This document shows positions 5,221 to 6,436 of a DNA stretch of 6,436 nt, piece by piece (positions within the stretch are counted from its first letter, which is position 1; every line of letters starts with the position of its first letter). The DNA comes from Clostridia bacterium. Its GTDB lineage: Bacteria > Bacillota > Clostridia > Oscillospirales > CAG-272. Location: contig JAFQAM010000134.1 of assembly GCA_017416885.1 (NCBI GenBank), forward strand, positions 1-6,436. Direction: 5' to 3'. The notes under the pieces were generated by a model. The model searched no databases. It was not told the origin of the DNA and worked only from the letters and a program-made list of their open reading frames with translations. A program made the position numbers and the translations under genes.

Positions 5221-5261
5221 ACATCCCTATATCCTATATCCTATCCCCTATCCCCTAAAAG
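5221..5261 (+). repeat. 7-nt tandem repeat, right tract of intergenic space 3
   Basis: Units in register are CTATATC (5227), CTATATC (5234), CTATCCC (5241), CTATCCC (5248) and CTAAAAG (5255), preceded by ACATCC. Like the tract at 2790 it is almost free of G and lies just before a GAAAGGAG ribosome site (5267-5274). Confidence 0.9.
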
Positions 5262-5280
5262 CGACTGAAAGGAGCGACGA

Positions 5281-6436
5281 ATGAACAAAGAAATCTTACA
5301 ATTTATCAAAAGCACCTCAGTATATGAAAGATTAATTTCAAGATTTAAGGAGCTACACCAAATTAATAGCAGCCTGCCGTTGCTTGTTGACGGAGTAAGC
5401 GAGGGCGCATTATATTCACTTTTGTATTCACTGAGTGAGGATATAAGACACATCAAAAAAGCCCCTATCCTGCTTTTAGTGGGAGAGGAAAGAAAAGCCA
5501 ATCGACTAAACGAATTTTTTAAGAAAACGTCGCTCAGGTGTGAGTTTTTCCCTGTAAGAGACTTTAATTTTTACGATATGACCTCATCCCACGAGCTTGA
5601 ATATGAAAGACTAAGAGTTTTATCAAGCATACTAAATAACACTGTTGATATTGTAATCGCAACTCCCGATTCCGCATTACAGTACACAATGCCGAAAAGC
5701 TACCTTGAAAACGCCACTTTAGAGGTAAATAGCGACACATCCCTTGACATTTCCGAAATTGTTAAGCGCCTCAGCGATATGGGCTATACAAATAGCGAGG
5801 TGGTTGAAAGCGCAGGACAGTTCTCTGTCCGCGGCGGTATCGTTGACATTTTCCCAACAAATTGCGACTTTATAATCAACGGCAAGGAAAGACGGGAAGC
5901 GTCACCTGTAAGAATTGAGCTTTTCGGAGACGAAATTGACCGTATGGCATTATTTGATATAATGAGCCAACGAATGACCGAGAAAATTGATAGCTTTACA
6001 GTCACTCCCTCAAAGGAAATTATCGCAAGCCAAGAGAAAATAAGCAAGGTAAGAGAGGAAATTGAAGGACTTCTTTCCTTTGCATTAAACGAGGATAGCA
6101 TAAGAGAGCTTAAAAAGGAGCTTTCATCAATTGACAGCGGTCTTAGCCTTACATTCCTTGATAAGTTTATTGCTTTAATCTATCCCGAAAAGGAGTGCCT
6201 CTTAGATTACTTTAACGAAAACGGCACAGTTATCGTTTGCGATACGATGTCAGTTGCTAAAAAAGCGCAGGATGCTCAAGCTATAAATAACGAGATAATA
6301 AAGGGACTTATTGAAAGCAACCTGATCCCATCAAAATATGCGGATTTCAGCGCACCTGTGTCTAAAATTGACACTTTTTGCTCACATCATCAATGCATAA
6401 ATATCGACACCTTTATAATGTCAAGAGGCGGAGAGC
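5281..6436 (+). CDS. mfd: Transcription-repair coupling factor Mfd, N-terminal third (partial, runs off the right edge)
   Basis: 385 codons are open to the end of the window; full Mfd is about 1,150 residues. Mfd is an ATP-dependent DNA translocase that pushes RNA polymerase off lesions and recruits UvrA. The visible part covers the UvrB-homology region. It includes the nucleotide-fold start APILLLVGEERKAN (61-74), FFPVRDFNFYDMTSSHELEYER (89-110), IVIATPDSALQYTMP (124-138), and GQFSVRGGIVDIFP (179-192) followed by VRIELFGDEIDRM (210-222). These are strong matches to the family pattern. The UvrB-like part of Mfd normally lacks the Walker motif, and none is seen here. The helicase motifs lie outside the window. 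The start has AAAGGAG with a 6-nt spacer. Position after pth matches the Firmicutes order. Its predicted mRNA leader contains the hairpin array and heptamer tract. Confidence 0.95.
   Translation, partial: MNKEILQFIKSTSVYERLISRFKELHQINSSLPLLVDGVSEGALYSLLYSLSEDIRHIKKAPILLLVGEERKANRLNEFFKKTSLRCEFFPVRDFNFYDMTSSHELEYERLRVLSSILNNTVDIVIATPDSALQYTMPKSYLENATLEVNSDTSLDISEIVKRLSDMGYTNSEVVESAGQFSVRGGIVDIFPTNCDFIINGKERREASPVRIELFGDEIDRMALFDIMSQRMTEKIDSFTVTPSKEIIASQEKISKVREEIEGLLSFALNEDSIRELKKELSSIDSGLSLTFLDKFIALIYPEKECLLDYFNENGTVIVCDTMSVAKKAQDAQAINNEIIKGLIESNLIPSKYADFSAPVSKIDTFCSHHQCINIDTFIMSRGGE

Noticed and set aside
5099..5284. Short open frame of 61 codons in the mfd leader
   Set aside because: It is a translation of the hairpin array and heptamer tract (repetitive D-I, Y-P-I-P-Y-P residues) and lacks a ribosome site, so I treat it as non-coding.
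5241..6101. Minus-strand open frames opposite mfd
   Set aside because: They are antisense to strongly conserved Mfd sequence and have low-complexity Ser/Leu/Ile-rich translations with no domain.

Overview
This window looks like chromosomal DNA of a low-GC Gram-positive anaerobe of the class Clostridia, possibly an Oscillospiraceae-like gut bacterium. The evidence is the order gdpP-rplI-dnaB on one strand and pth-mfd on the other, strong AGGAGG-type ribosome binding sites, AT-rich sigma-A-like promoters, and unusually repeat-rich intergenic spaces. The placement is an inference from gene order and sequence style, not from a database match.

Left part, minus strand (1-2580): a compact operon reads leftwards from its own promoter. 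It holds gdpP (membrane-anchored cyclic-di-AMP phosphodiesterase), rplI (ribosomal protein bL9) and the first codons of what is probably dnaB (replicative helicase). The genes are nearly fused: 1 nt separates gdpP from rplI, and the rplI stop overlaps the next start. Right part, plus strand (2600-6436): a GlmU-like gene whose two catalytic halves both look degenerate, then pth (peptidyl-tRNA hydrolase), then the first 385 codons of mfd (transcription-repair coupling factor). Many Firmicutes have glmU-prs-pth-mfd; here prs is absent and the glmU position holds a probable pseudoenzyme.

The most striking content is between the genes. Each of the three spaces (2516-2849, 4032-4225, 4865-5280) carries two short tandem tracts with an exact or near-exact 7-nt period. 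The heptamer differs from tract to tract, but nearly all have the form CTNNNNN. In every space the left tract has this form on the minus strand and the right tract on the plus strand, with the right tract next to the ribosome binding site or start of the following gene. Between or beside the tracts are arrays of tiny hairpins whose stems differ but stay self-complementary, with loops nearly always AA, TAC or TTC, joined by invariant linkers (GCKAAAT in one array, TCGATATA in another). A module of TCGATATA, TTTTGC hairpin, heptamer tract and GAAAGGAG precedes both the GlmU-like gene and mfd. This looks like a recurrent family of leader or mobile repeats rather than chance low complexity.

No tRNA, rRNA, CRISPR array, transposase gene or phage gene was seen.
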